Positions 1 to 6,860 of a stretch of DNA of 22,033 bases are shown in pieces; positions within the stretch are counted from its first letter, which is position 1; every line of letters starts with the position of its first letter. The notes under the pieces were generated by a model. That model worked only from the letters and a program-made list of their open reading frames with translations, did not search any database and was not told the origin of the DNA. The position numbers were made by a program, and so were the translations under genes. Source of the stretch: a virus; the IMG/VR virus record IMGVR_UViG_2199352024_000011, positions 1 to 22,033 of that record. One strand, 5' to 3'.

Positions 1-554
1 CCGAACGCGTCGAGCCACTCCTCGCGCGTCTGCCGAGCGTAGCCAGCGTGCTCGAGGCCGATTGAGCGGTCGTTGAACCCGCGCGCGTGGAACGCCACGC
101 AGTGATCGGGCACGCACTGGATGACGGTGCCGCTGTCGAGGCAGTAATGGGCGCTCGCCTGCATCTCGATCGGCGTGGCGAGGGGCATCGTCGCGAAGTA
201 GTTCGCGACCCGCTCGGCGGTGGTCGAGGCCTCGGGCGCCTCCATCGAGTGCAGCACGAGGCTGTCGACGGCAGTGCGGACCTTCGGCGAGTAGAACCGC
301 GCGAGCACGAGCGGAATGGTGTTCGCCAGCGTCGGCGGCGGCGGAATGCTGCGGCCCGTGAGCTCCGCCGCCGTGTCCCACTCCTGCGTGTCGACGATGC
401 CCGTGGTCGGCAGCCCGTGGCGCGTTTGATAGGCAAGCGTCGCGTTGTGCGTTGCTGGCCCGAAGGCGCCGTCTTGCTCGATACGTGCGCCTTCGTTGAC
501 GAGGATGCCTTGCCACGTTCGAACTGCGGGACCTTTGTCGCCGACGCGCAGCAT
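1..554 (-). CDS. Endolysin: peptidoglycan-binding domain plus Amidase_2 (N-acetylmuramoyl-L-alanine amidase), partial
   Basis: This enzyme would cut the bond between N-acetylmuramate and L-alanine in peptidoglycan to release progeny phage. I translated it by hand from the ATG at 554, which directly follows the TAG stop of the upstream gene. 184 codons are visible before the window edge cuts the 3' end. Residues 3-62 look like a PG_binding_1 domain (LRVGDKGPAVRTWQ, then DGAFGPATHNA and GIVDTQEWD). Residues about 95-184 look like Amidase_2: H102 in VLHSMEAP is a likely zinc ligand, followed by ASAHYCLD (134-140), AFHARGFND (154-162, H156) and SIGLEHAGYA (164-173). The remaining zinc ligands and the true C-terminus are outside the window. 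No signal peptide is visible, so export would need a holin, and none was identified nearby. The family call is strong; the exact cleavage specificity is inferred. Confidence 0.85.
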   Translation of the reverse strand, partial: MLRVGDKGPAVRTWQGILVNEGARIEQDGAFGPATHNATLAYQTRHGLPTTGIVDTQEWDTAAELTGRSIPPPPTLANTIPLVLARFYSPKVRTAVDSLVLHSMEAPEASTTAERVANYFATMPLATPIEMQASAHYCLDSGTVIQCVPDHCVAFHARGFNDRSIGLEHAGYARQTREEWLDAF

Positions 555-965
555 CTACGCCCCGATCAGCCGATAGATCGCTGAGAACGGGTCGGCGGGT
601 GGATCCGGTAGCTGCGCAAACGCAGTCATCATCGCCACGATCACCGGCGTCAGGTCCTCCGTTGGCCCGGCATAGACCTGCGACTGCTCGACCGAGTAGG
701 TGGCGTCCGGGGTCGCGTTCGGATCCATCCGCTTGACCACGGCCTCGGCGCGAGTGAGTTGGTCAGCGTGGTCCGGACCCTTCCGATCGTTGGCAAGCGT
801 TGCCAGCGAGTGCCAGACCGTGTTCACGCGATTGAGCTTCTGACTCAGTGCCAGCGCGGCGCTGTTGCTCACGCTGTCGAAGTAGTAGAGCGGCTGATTG
901 CGCTCGCGCGACGGGTAGGCGGGATCATCGAAATCGACGGTGTAATGCTTCATCACGATCCACAT
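555..965 (-). CDS. Unknown small late protein (136 aa)
   Basis: I do not recognise this protein. It sits between the LamG-like protein and the endolysin. The ATG at 965 is preferred because AGGAG lies seven bases upstream (AGGAGAAGAAGCATG); a second in-frame ATG (M5) lies at 953. The protein is mixed charged and hydrophobic, has no convincing membrane segment or signal peptide, and has a proline-rich stretch near the C-terminus (LPDPPADPFS). The lack of a transmembrane helix argues against a holin despite its place beside the endolysin. It stops one base before the endolysin ATG (TAGATG), so the two are probably co-translated. It could be a minor virion protein or a lysis accessory factor, but nothing in the sequence decides this. 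Confidence 0.65.
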   Translation of the reverse strand: MWIVMKHYTVDFDDPAYPSRERNQPLYYFDSVSNSAALALSQKLNRVNTVWHSLATLANDRKGPDHADQLTRAEAVVKRMDPNATPDATYSVEQSQVYAGPTEDLTPVIVAMMTAFAQLPDPPADPFSAIYRLIGA

Positions 966-983
966 GCTTCTTCTCCTCTGCCT

Positions 984-1685
984 CTACCGAGGCGCGTGCG
1001 AGTAAAACGCCTGAGTCGATGGGGTGAACGCCTGCGTGTAGCGCCCGACGCCCTTGGTGATTCGCACCTCGTCGACGTAACCCTTCCAAAAATCCCCGCC
1101 TGAGCGGTTGGCGCAAATCCTCACCGCGGACGTCGAGGTGCAGTTGTCACTCGTCGACGCGCTGGTCACGAGCGCACCGTCTAGGAACAGGTATCGCGTT
1201 GATCCCACGCGCGAGTATGCGCAGTGGTGCCAGGTATTGAGCGTAAACGCGCCCGCTGAACTCGTGAGGTTGCCTTCGCCGCCGCGCGCCAAAATAGACC
1301 AATCGTATGTCCCGTTTGGTTGCAACTGAAACTCCCACCCGCCAGTGCCGGTGTCGGAGTTTCCGAGCGGGCAGTACCAAGCCCCGGTCGGCCAAGCGGT
1401 CGAGTAGGCCCAGCACTCAACCGTATAATCGCCCGTCCCGAATGCCCAATCGCTGGACGTAGGCCCCTCGACATAGCCCGCGGCGTTCGAAAACACGCTG
1501 CCGCCGCCAAACTTGCTTTGGGCGCTGCTGATCGCGGGGCCGCCCGAAGCAGTCCACGTTTTGCCGGTCTTATCGGTGAAGTCTGTGTCGAGATGGAGCA
1601 GCGCGACGACGTTGCTCCAATACGGATCGCCGGCCCCCACCGGCAAGCCCATCGGATGCCCATATGGATGTCGCGCGCCGAGCAT
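984..1685 (-). CDS. LamG/concanavalin A-like domain virion protein (233 aa), probable receptor-binding protein
   Basis: This is probably a tail-tip or fibre-associated carbohydrate- or protein-binding protein. From about residue 25 to the end it has the pattern of phage LamG/ConA-like lectin domains: ALLHLDTDFTDKTGKTW, then AQSKFGGGSVF, WAFGTGDYTVECWAY, NTWHHCAYSR and a late YVDEVRITKGVGRY strand. This order (LLHFD, then SKFGG, FGTGDFTIE, W.H.A..R, DE.RIT) is typical of jelly-roll LamG_3 domains on phage tails and surface proteins. The N-terminal 25 residues are short and rich in His, Gly and Pro (MLGARHPYGHPMG). The ATG lies one base after the TAA stop of the upstream gene. It is the third member of the fibre/adhesion block. 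The ligand is unknown. Confidence 0.75.
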   Translation of the reverse strand: MLGARHPYGHPMGLPVGAGDPYWSNVVALLHLDTDFTDKTGKTWTASGGPAISSAQSKFGGGSVFSNAAGYVEGPTSSDWAFGTGDYTVECWAYSTAWPTGAWYCPLGNSDTGTGGWEFQLQPNGTYDWSILARGGEGNLTSSAGAFTLNTWHHCAYSRVGSTRYLFLDGALVTSASTSDNCTSTSAVRICANRSGGDFWKGYVDEVRITKGVGRYTQAFTPSTQAFYSHAPR

Positions 1686-1686
1686 C

Positions 1687-2667
1687 TTAGACCGACTGCC
1701 AGCAAAGGTTTGCGCCCGAGGCGCTCGAGATGTGATGCACCGTGTTCATGTTCGAACAGGGGACCCAGAGCGGCGCATCGCCTACGTTGAGTTGCCAGCC
1801 GTTGCCCGTCGTGGCCGTGGCGCCGGGTTTGATGTATGCGACCTGCGACGACGTTGACATGTTCTTCACCCAGAACCCGAGCGCGCACGTCTGCGAGCTG
1901 AACGTGGCATCAGAGTTCGTCGACGACGTCTGTCCCGTCACCGAGCTGCCCGGGTTGAGTGCGGTGAGGATGGAAGCCAGGCTCGTGTTGCCCGTCGACT
2001 GATTTGCAGAGGTCGAGGCTCCCGAGGGAAGGCCGACCGTCAGCGTTCCGGCGAGCGCTGACGCGATCGATGCGAGCGACGTGTTGCCCGTGGACTGATT
2101 TGCAGCTGTCGACGCGCCGGACGGTAGCCCTACGGTGAGCGCACCGCTCAGCAGCGTGATGATCGAGGCGAGCTGCGGGAACACGCTCATGACGCCCGCG
2201 ATCGTCGCGCGGATGGTCGCGCTGGCCGTGCCACCGCCGGTGCTAGCTCGAGCGCGAACGTGGGTCGCACCGATCGGGACGATGATGCCGAGGCTTGAAG
2301 CTGAGCCGGCCGGCGAGAGCGTCGCGCCGGTGATGGTCGGCGGTAGCCCCGGGGTATAGGTTTGCACGCTCGCAAACGTGGTGCCGCCATCGAACGATGC
2401 TTCGAAGGTGATCGTTCCAGTGAACCCCGCGGCGATGGAGAACCCCGCGTAGGGTCGGCCTTCCATTGCGACCGTCACCGCGTCGCTCGTGCTCGCCAGC
2501 GTGCCCGTCGCCGTGGTGTCTGGCACGTCGGCGCTGAACGACCCCGAGAGCGTCGTCCCGCCGAGATCGACCTGTAGACGGTTGCTCTCCGTGACCGTTC
2601 CCGCCAGCTTGGCGAGGTAACCATTGAGCTGCGTGGAGAGCGTGAAGAGATTGTCGAGAAAGCTCAT
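1687..2667 (-). CDS. Tail/baseplate-associated virion protein with 32-residue internal duplication (326 aa)
   Basis: I do not recognise a named family. Residues about 50-160 are rich in Ser, Thr, Gly and Ala and read like a beta-sandwich (AVTVAMEGRPYAGFSI, FEASFDGGTTFASV, THVRARASTGGGTASATI). Residues about 176-235 hold two near-identical copies of a segment around LTVGLPSGAS and ANQSTGNTSLASI, spaced 32 residues apart. The C-terminal 90 residues form another likely beta domain ending close to the stop (LCWQSV). The ATG at 2667 has GAGG about seven bases upstream. The gene lies between the glycine-rich fibre and the LamG protein, so a distal tail or adhesion role is inferred from position only. 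The duplication resembles shaft repeats in phage fibres that mediate trimerisation, but that is a guess. Confidence 0.7.
   Translation of the reverse strand: MSFLDNLFTLSTQLNGYLAKLAGTVTESNRLQVDLGGTTLSGSFSADVPDTTATGTLASTSDAVTVAMEGRPYAGFSIAAGFTGTITFEASFDGGTTFASVQTYTPGLPPTITGATLSPAGSASSLGIIVPIGATHVRARASTGGGTASATIRATIAGVMSVFPQLASIITLLSGALTVGLPSGASTAANQSTGNTSLASIASALAGTLTVGLPSGASTSANQSTGNTSLASILTALNPGSSVTGQTSSTNSDATFSSQTCALGFWVKNMSTSSQVAYIKPGATATTGNGWQLNVGDAPLWVPCSNMNTVHHISSASGANLCWQSV
1988..2140 (-). repeat. Two-copy direct repeat, period about 96 bp
   Basis: Within the 326-aa virion protein gene, the DNA around TTGCCCGT.GACTGATTTGCA occurs at about 1988 and again at about 2084. It encodes the duplicated GLPSGAS / ANQSTGNTSL segment. 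The protein copies are almost identical while the DNA copies differ at many third positions, so the duplication looks established and under protein-level selection rather than recent. Confidence 0.75.
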
Positions 2668-2676
2668 GGTGTGACC

Positions 2677-4001
2677 TCAGACGATCGTGGTGATCGTGCC
2701 GACGTTGTCTTTGCAGGTCTTCAGATTGCCGGCCGCATCCATCCACACGTCACCCTTCTTCGGGCTTGCTGGATCGGACTGCGGCGTAAGGTGCAGAGCA
2801 GCGCCGCTGCCGCCGGTAGCATCTCCCGACAGGGCAGGCCCGGTGCTGCTCGGGCTCTTTCCTTGCACGCCCGCGCCCGACCCAGTGGAGATTCCTTGCA
2901 CGCCGGCCGTCACGCCTGTTGTGGTCCCCTGGACGCCGATCCCGGTAGAGCCACCTCCTACGACGCCGATCCCCAGCGAGCCGCCTCCGATTCCGAAGAC
3001 GCCTGTGCCGTTGCTGGTTCCGCCTGCGCCGTTGACGCCGGCCCCACTTCCGACGCCGTTACCTTGGAGACCGTCCGAGTTACCGGATCCACCGTTGCCG
3101 ACCACTCCCGGGGCCGCCTGCGCCGCCGTTGCCGACTACGCCCGATCCGCCGCTCGCTCCGCCAGTGGCGTCGACACCAGAACTGCTGCCTGCGCCCGTG
3201 CCTTTGAGACCTGGGCCGTTGGTGCCCGCAACACCCCACACGCCTGCGCCCGTGCCAACGCCGGTGCCCTTGACGCCGATACCGTTCGTGGAGCCGCCGA
3301 TGCCTTCGACGCCCGAGCCGCTCGCTGCGCCGCCTGAGCCCCGCACCCCGATGCCGGACGAGGGGCCGCCGGTGCCCTGAACACCGCTGCCGGTGCCCGT
3401 GCCCGTCGCTTGCAATGCGTCGACGTTGCCGGAGCCGGCCTGCGCGATCACGCCGACGCCACCCGCACCGCCCGTGGCGTGAATACCATCCGCGCCGCCC
3501 GATCCGCCTGTGAACCCGCCGCCGTGACCGGAGCCGCCGGCTCCGCCGTTCGCGACGACCCCGCGACCGCTGGTGCCGCCACCGGTGAACGTTCCACCGT
3601 CGCTGCCCGTGCCTGCTGTTGCGACAATGCCTCTCCCCGGTCGCGCCGCCGGTGAACTCGCCACCCGAGCCGCCGCCAGTTCCCTGGCCTTGCACGCCCA
3701 TTCCGTTCGTCGCGCCGCCAGTTCCTTTGACGCCCGGCCCGGACGTCGCACCGCCGGTTCCCGCGACTGCTGCGCCCGCACCGCTGCCCGTCGCGGTGAG
3801 CCCGAGGCTGAACGTTTGCGAGATGCTGAACGTGTTGCCGACGTCGATGCGCGCGCCGTGCACGTTGAGGTTCTTCGTCCGGTTCGCGAGCGCTTGGACG
3901 AACGCCGCCATGTACTCGGCGAGCTGCGTATGAGAGTCGGTCCCGTCCGGCACCGTGATGGTGACCGTGAAGGTATCGACCTCAGTGATGGCGTGTGACA
4001 T
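2677..4001 (-). CDS. Glycine-rich repeat tail fibre (about 440 aa after correcting two +1 frameshifts)
   Basis: This is probably a tail fibre shaft or adhesin. The ATG at 4001 has a strong SD (GAGAGGAAG) a few bases upstream. The N-terminal 70 residues form a non-repetitive attachment-like domain (MSHAITEVDTFTVTITVPDG). About 25 short repeats of 10-13 residues follow, each built on G-V/L-x-G (GVRGSGGAASGS, GVEGIGGSTNGI, GVQGISTGSGA). The C-terminus (KKGDVWMDAAGNLKTC) is a motif often seen near phage fibre ends. The frame breaks twice: at the G run 3635-3638 and near the G/C run 3107-3113. Removing one base at each gives a single continuous 440-residue repeat protein, since 1325-2 is divisible by three. 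Read literally the gene is broken and would give only an N-terminal fragment with a frameshifted tail. Sequencing error, decay or phase variation are all possible. Confidence 0.75.
3107..3113 (-). other. Frameshift point 2 in fibre gene (extra base in a G/C run)
   Basis: The repeat reads ...GVVGNGGAGGP up to this run and then drifts to GSGRQRWIR followed by a stop. Removing one base of the CCCC (minus strand) gives GGPGVVGNGGSGNSDG and the repeat resumes through to the natural C-terminus. Confidence 0.8.
3635..3638 (-). other. Frameshift point 1 in fibre gene (extra base in a 4-base G run)
   Basis: Before this run the repeat protein reads ...EFTGGATG. After it the same frame turns to ERHCRNSR..., which has no repeat character. 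Dropping one G of the GGGG run (minus strand) restores GATGRGIVATAGTG... and the G-rich repeat continues. The signal is direct; the cause is not visible in the sequence. Confidence 0.8.
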
Positions 4002-4010
4002 GGCTTCCTC

Positions 4011-4682
4011 TCAATCGTCGACTGCGATGGTCGTCGATGCGACCGTGGTGTCGATCGTGCCGGCCTGATCGATCGTCCCGGGTGGGTAGTTGATGAGCTC
4101 CGCGCCCGGTGGGAGCAGCACGACGTAGCCGAGGCAGTGCCCCGCGTTCCACGCGCGCGGGATCGCTTTGATGTCCTCGATGACGTCGTCGCTCGGCGTG
4201 CCGAAGATGTCCGTTTCGAAGAACAGCCACCAGCGCGCCCCAAGAGTGGTCAGCGAATCGGGCGCCCACACGATGTCGTCGCGCGTGATCGTGCCGCTCG
4301 TGTCCATCGAGTAGCGACGGCCCGACGAGTACACGAGCTTGATCGGGAAGCGCGTCGGCGCGTAGTACGCATAGAGCTGCGAAAGCAGCGCGTAGGGGCC
4401 ACCGCGGCGCTGATGATCGACGAGCCACCGGGTGAGCCGGCCCGCGTAGGTCGCGTCGTCCTCGGTGCGGCCGCGAAGGATCCTTCGCTCACGTCCGATC
4501 AGCGGCAGCGACTCGTACGAGTAGAAGCCGGGGAACCGCTGCTTCACGCCTGCGACGAGCGCATCGCCGAATATGTCGACCTGCAGCCCGAGCGTGTATA
4601 GGATCGCCTCGGCGAGCCCGTTCTGCAGCCAGGGCGGCGACAGTTTGCGAATCGTATCGCGGAATGTGCTGAGCTCCGGCAT
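4011..4682 (-). CDS. Baseplate protein, Mu gp48 / tail protein I-like (223 aa)
   Basis: This is probably the baseplate component that links the wedge to the fibre. The ATG at 4682 overlaps the stop of the baseplate J gene (TGATG) and has GGAGG just upstream. The N-terminus is MPELSTFRDTIRKLSPPWL, followed by a helical region (GLAEAILYTLGLQVDIFGDA) and the segment DDATYAGRLTRWLVDH, typical of proteins encoded directly after baseplate J. The second half is beta-rich (YSMDTSGTITRDDIVW, ARWWLFFETDIF) and ends in a Thr/Asp-rich tail just before the fibre gene. The call rests mainly on gene order (W, J, this protein, fibre), which is conserved in P2-like and Mu-like phages; the sequence itself is divergent. 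Confidence 0.6.
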   Translation of the reverse strand: MPELSTFRDTIRKLSPPWLQNGLAEAILYTLGLQVDIFGDALVAGVKQRFPGFYSYESLPLIGRERRILRGRTEDDATYAGRLTRWLVDHQRRGGPYALLSQLYAYYAPTRFPIKLVYSSGRRYSMDTSGTITRDDIVWAPDSLTTLGARWWLFFETDIFGTPSDDVIEDIKAIPRAWNAGHCLGYVVLLPPGAELINYPPGTIDQAGTIDTTVASTTIAVDD

Positions 4683-5875
4683 CAGCCTCCGAAGCCTTCC
4701 GGCGGTGCAGATTGATGGATGCCGAGGCACACGGGCGTGCCGAGCACAGGCACTTCAGTGATCGCGAGCGTCACGTCAGCCGCGGGCAGCGTGACAGCTA
4801 CGTGGAAGATCTCCGGAAACGTCGCAGCGATCACGGCGCGGATGGCGTCGACGAAGACCTTCCCAGCGGCGGGCGCGATCACGTTGCCGCCAATCGGCTG
4901 GCTCGACATGAAGCTCTCGAGCGCAGTCTCGATCGCGTCTTGCACCTGCGTCGGACTGCTGCCCGAGGTGTTGTACATCCACGCCTCGTAGGTGGGCGCG
5001 ATCGTCACCGGCGTTGCGCTGAGCGTGTGCGCGGTGACAGCGAGGGGAGCAGCGAGCTGCTGGATCGCTTCGTCGGCGATCCCGAGGTCGGTGGTAAGGT
5101 CGCCGACGGTGCCGGTCACTGCGCCCGAACTCGTCGCGAGATACACGTAGACGTTGCCTGAACCGTCTTTGACGAGGCGGAAGCGCGTGATCCCGAGGCT
5201 CGTGCCATCGGTATGCGTCGCGTTGCGCACGGCCGACGCGTAGGCGTCCCATGGACCGAAGGGCGACAACGCGCCGAGCTTCTCAGAGCACCGCGCGCGT
5301 AAAGACGGGTCGAGCTCTGCGTCGGACCCGATCACCGCGAGATCGTTGCTGCACGTGACACCAATCAGTGGCGTCGTCATTGTATCGATTGCGCCCGGAG
5401 CGCTGGTGCTCGCTGCGCCCTGCTCGGTCGCTTGGATGGCGAGGACGCTCGACCCGAGCGCGCCGAGTGTGAATGGCGCGGTGTTGCGATACGTCTTGCC
5501 CGTGCTCGAGTTCGAGAAGATCAGGTCATCGGCATCGCCCGAGTAGACCCCGCCGCCGCTGTTGGTGATCGTGACCTGCCCGGTCGCGAACGTCGCGCCG
5601 ATGCGCTCGACGCCGTAGCCGTATCGCGCAACGAGGGTCAGCCAGTCTCCGCTCGACAGCTCGAGGAAGCCCGAACGCGCGATCTTCGCTTGTAGCGTGC
5701 TGAACCCCGACAGCACGATCGAGAAGACGGCGATGATTGTGCGCACGACGCCGCCCGGCTTCCAGGAAGTCGTGTTGACGCCGATGATGCTGAGCCCTTG
5801 GTAGATGGAGGCTTCCACCTCGGCCCGGGTCACCGGCTTCGTCAGGTCATCAAGTGAGAAGGTCGGCCCGGGCAT
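4682..5875 (-). CDS. Baseplate J-like protein (Mu gp47 / P2 gpJ family, 397 aa)
   Basis: Baseplate J proteins form the wedge ring around the central hub of contractile tails. The length fits the family. Supporting features are the N-terminal GLSIIGVNTTSWKPGGVVRT segment, FLELSSGDWLTLVARYGYGV, the central beta domain (GQVTITNSGGGVYSG, DLIFSNSSTGKTYRN), and DPSLRARCSEKLGALSPFGP then DAYASAVRNA, the usual place of the DE.LR.R....... motif in this family. The C-terminal part has the conserved QDAIETALESFMSSQPIGGN arrangement. The ATG overlaps the TAA of the W-like gene (TAATG). The position between the gp46/W-like and gp48/I-like genes supports the assignment. Confidence 0.88.
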   Translation of the reverse strand: MPGPTFSLDDLTKPVTRAEVEASIYQGLSIIGVNTTSWKPGGVVRTIIAVFSIVLSGFSTLQAKIARSGFLELSSGDWLTLVARYGYGVERIGATFATGQVTITNSGGGVYSGDADDLIFSNSSTGKTYRNTAPFTLGALGSSVLAIQATEQGAASTSAPGAIDTMTTPLIGVTCSNDLAVIGSDAELDPSLRARCSEKLGALSPFGPWDAYASAVRNATHTDGTSLGITRFRLVKDGSGNVYVYLATSSGAVTGTVGDLTTDLGIADEAIQQLAAPLAVTAHTLSATPVTIAPTYEAWMYNTSGSSPTQVQDAIETALESFMSSQPIGGNVIAPAAGKVFVDAIRAVIAATFPEIFHVAVTLPAADVTLAITEVPVLGTPVCLGIHQSAPPEGFGG

Positions 5876-6351
5876 TAGCTGATCACCTCGATGACCACGG
5901 ACGAGTCGGTGAGAGCAAACGTGAAGCTGAAATCGTCGACGGCCGGGTCTGCGGGAGTCACTGCGATCGCGACGCTGAGCGTCGAGTTCCCGAGCGTGAA
6001 CGAAGCCGACACGTCGACGTCGCGCACGCGGTCATCCTTGCGACACTCGCTTCGCGCTTGCCCAGTGACGGTGCGCAGCTCGGCGAGGGTCACGCCGCGA
6101 TTGAGCATGCCGCGCAGGTCGTAGCCGTAGTCGGGATCGTCGGGCAGACCGCCACGCGGTGTGGTCAGGCGACGGATCAGCGCCTCAGCGATCGCCTGCA
6201 CCGAGTTTGCGTCAACCTCGGCGAGGTCTTCGGTGAGGTCGGTGATGCAGCTGAGATCGGTGCCGTAGCCAAGTGGCGCAACGGGCGCGTCGACCTCACG
6301 CACGAGTGCGGCGAGCTGCGCGTCGAGCGATGCTTTGACGGTCGCGTTCAT
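5875..6351 (-). CDS. Baseplate assembly protein W / gp25-like (Mu gp46 family, 158 aa)
   Basis: gp25/W-like proteins join the baseplate wedge to the inner tail and help trigger sheath contraction. The central part carries the family's signature: GYGTDLSCITDLTEDLAEVD (residues 28-47), ALIRRLTTPRGGLPDDPDYG (57-76) and YDLRGMLNRG (77-86). The C-terminal half is beta-rich. The chosen ATG (6351) forms a four-base ATGA overlap with the stop of the preceding gene. A start ten codons further upstream is open but less likely because it would lie deep inside the preceding gene. It is followed at once by baseplate J, the normal order. Confidence 0.85.
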   Translation of the reverse strand: MNATVKASLDAQLAALVREVDAPVAPLGYGTDLSCITDLTEDLAEVDANSVQAIAEALIRRLTTPRGGLPDDPDYGYDLRGMLNRGVTLAELRTVTGQARSECRKDDRVRDVDVSASFTLGNSTLSVAIAVTPADPAVDDFSFTFALTDSSVVIEVIS

Positions 6352-6860
6352 GTGGCGAACACCGTCCCCACTGCCGCCCAATCCGTCGGCGAGGTCGTCG
6401 CGATGATCAGCGCGTTGGCGTGCCCTCCGACGCCGGGCAGTGAGCCATTTACAGCCGACTGCAGCTCGACGCCGAGGTTGCCTGACGCGCCATCGAACAC
6501 GTAGACGGACACCGTGGCGCTCGGGATGGTGAGCGAGGCATTCGCCACGAGGCTTGCGAGCGTCGCGCTCAGTGCCGTGATCTGCGCCGAGATGGTGCCG
6601 ACCTGCAGCGTCACGATCGGACCGCCGCCCCCGAGTGCGAGCTCGGCCTGCAGGCTTGCGACCGTGGCCAGCGCGGCCGTGATCGTGGCGCCGAGTGCGG
6701 GCGGTGCGACTGTGATCGCAGCGAGCACGTTGCCGAGGCCGGTGAGCTGAGCTTGCAGCTGTGGGATCGCGAAGGCGTTCGCACCCGAAAGCGCGACGGA
6801 GAACTGAGCGAGCAGCGGCACGACCGCGCTCAAAGTGATCTCGCCGAGCTGCGTGATCAT
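6348..6860 (-). CDS. Unrecognised Ala/Leu-rich protein between spike and W (170 aa)
   Basis: I do not recognise a family. The ATG at 6860 overlaps the hub-spike stop by four bases (ATGA). Residues 1-125 are very rich in Ala, Leu, Thr and Gln with few charges, and read as long helices with a loose heptad pattern (IPQLQAQLTGLGNVLAAITV, ITAALATVASLQAEL, TISAQITALSATLASLV). The last 45 residues form a short beta-like domain (VSVYVFDGASGNLGVELQ) ending GTVFAT. Low charge and high helical content could mean a coiled-coil spike-associated protein, a membrane-active protein or a chaperone. Its fixed place between the spike and the W-like wedge suggests a baseplate role. The function is otherwise open. 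Confidence 0.65.
   Translation of the reverse strand: MITQLGEITLSAVVPLLAQFSVALSGANAFAIPQLQAQLTGLGNVLAAITVAPPALGATITAALATVASLQAELALGGGGPIVTLQVGTISAQITALSATLASLVANASLTIPSATVSVYVFDGASGNLGVELQSAVNGSLPGVGGHANALIIATTSPTDWAAVGTVFAT

Larger units (their letters stand above)
2830..3770 (-). repeat. Degenerate tandem repeats encoding G-V/L-x-G units
   Basis: This region of the fibre gene encodes tandem 10-13 residue units beginning GV.G or GL.G and rich in Gly, Ser, Thr and Ala. At DNA level the units are degenerate tandem repeats rich in GGC/GGT codons. The pattern resembles collagen-like or beta-helical phage fibre shafts; which fold is unknown. Repeats of this kind are prone to slippage and to assembly problems. 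Confidence 0.8.

Noticed and set aside
87-584. A plus-strand 165-codon open frame at the left end
   Set aside because: The minus strand of the same stretch encodes a clear peptidoglycan-binding plus Amidase_2 protein, so this frame is its shadow.
2958-3500. Possible CRISPR-like or tandem repeat array in the fibre region
   Set aside because: The units are degenerate, lack fixed spacers, and encode a G-V-x-G protein repeat.
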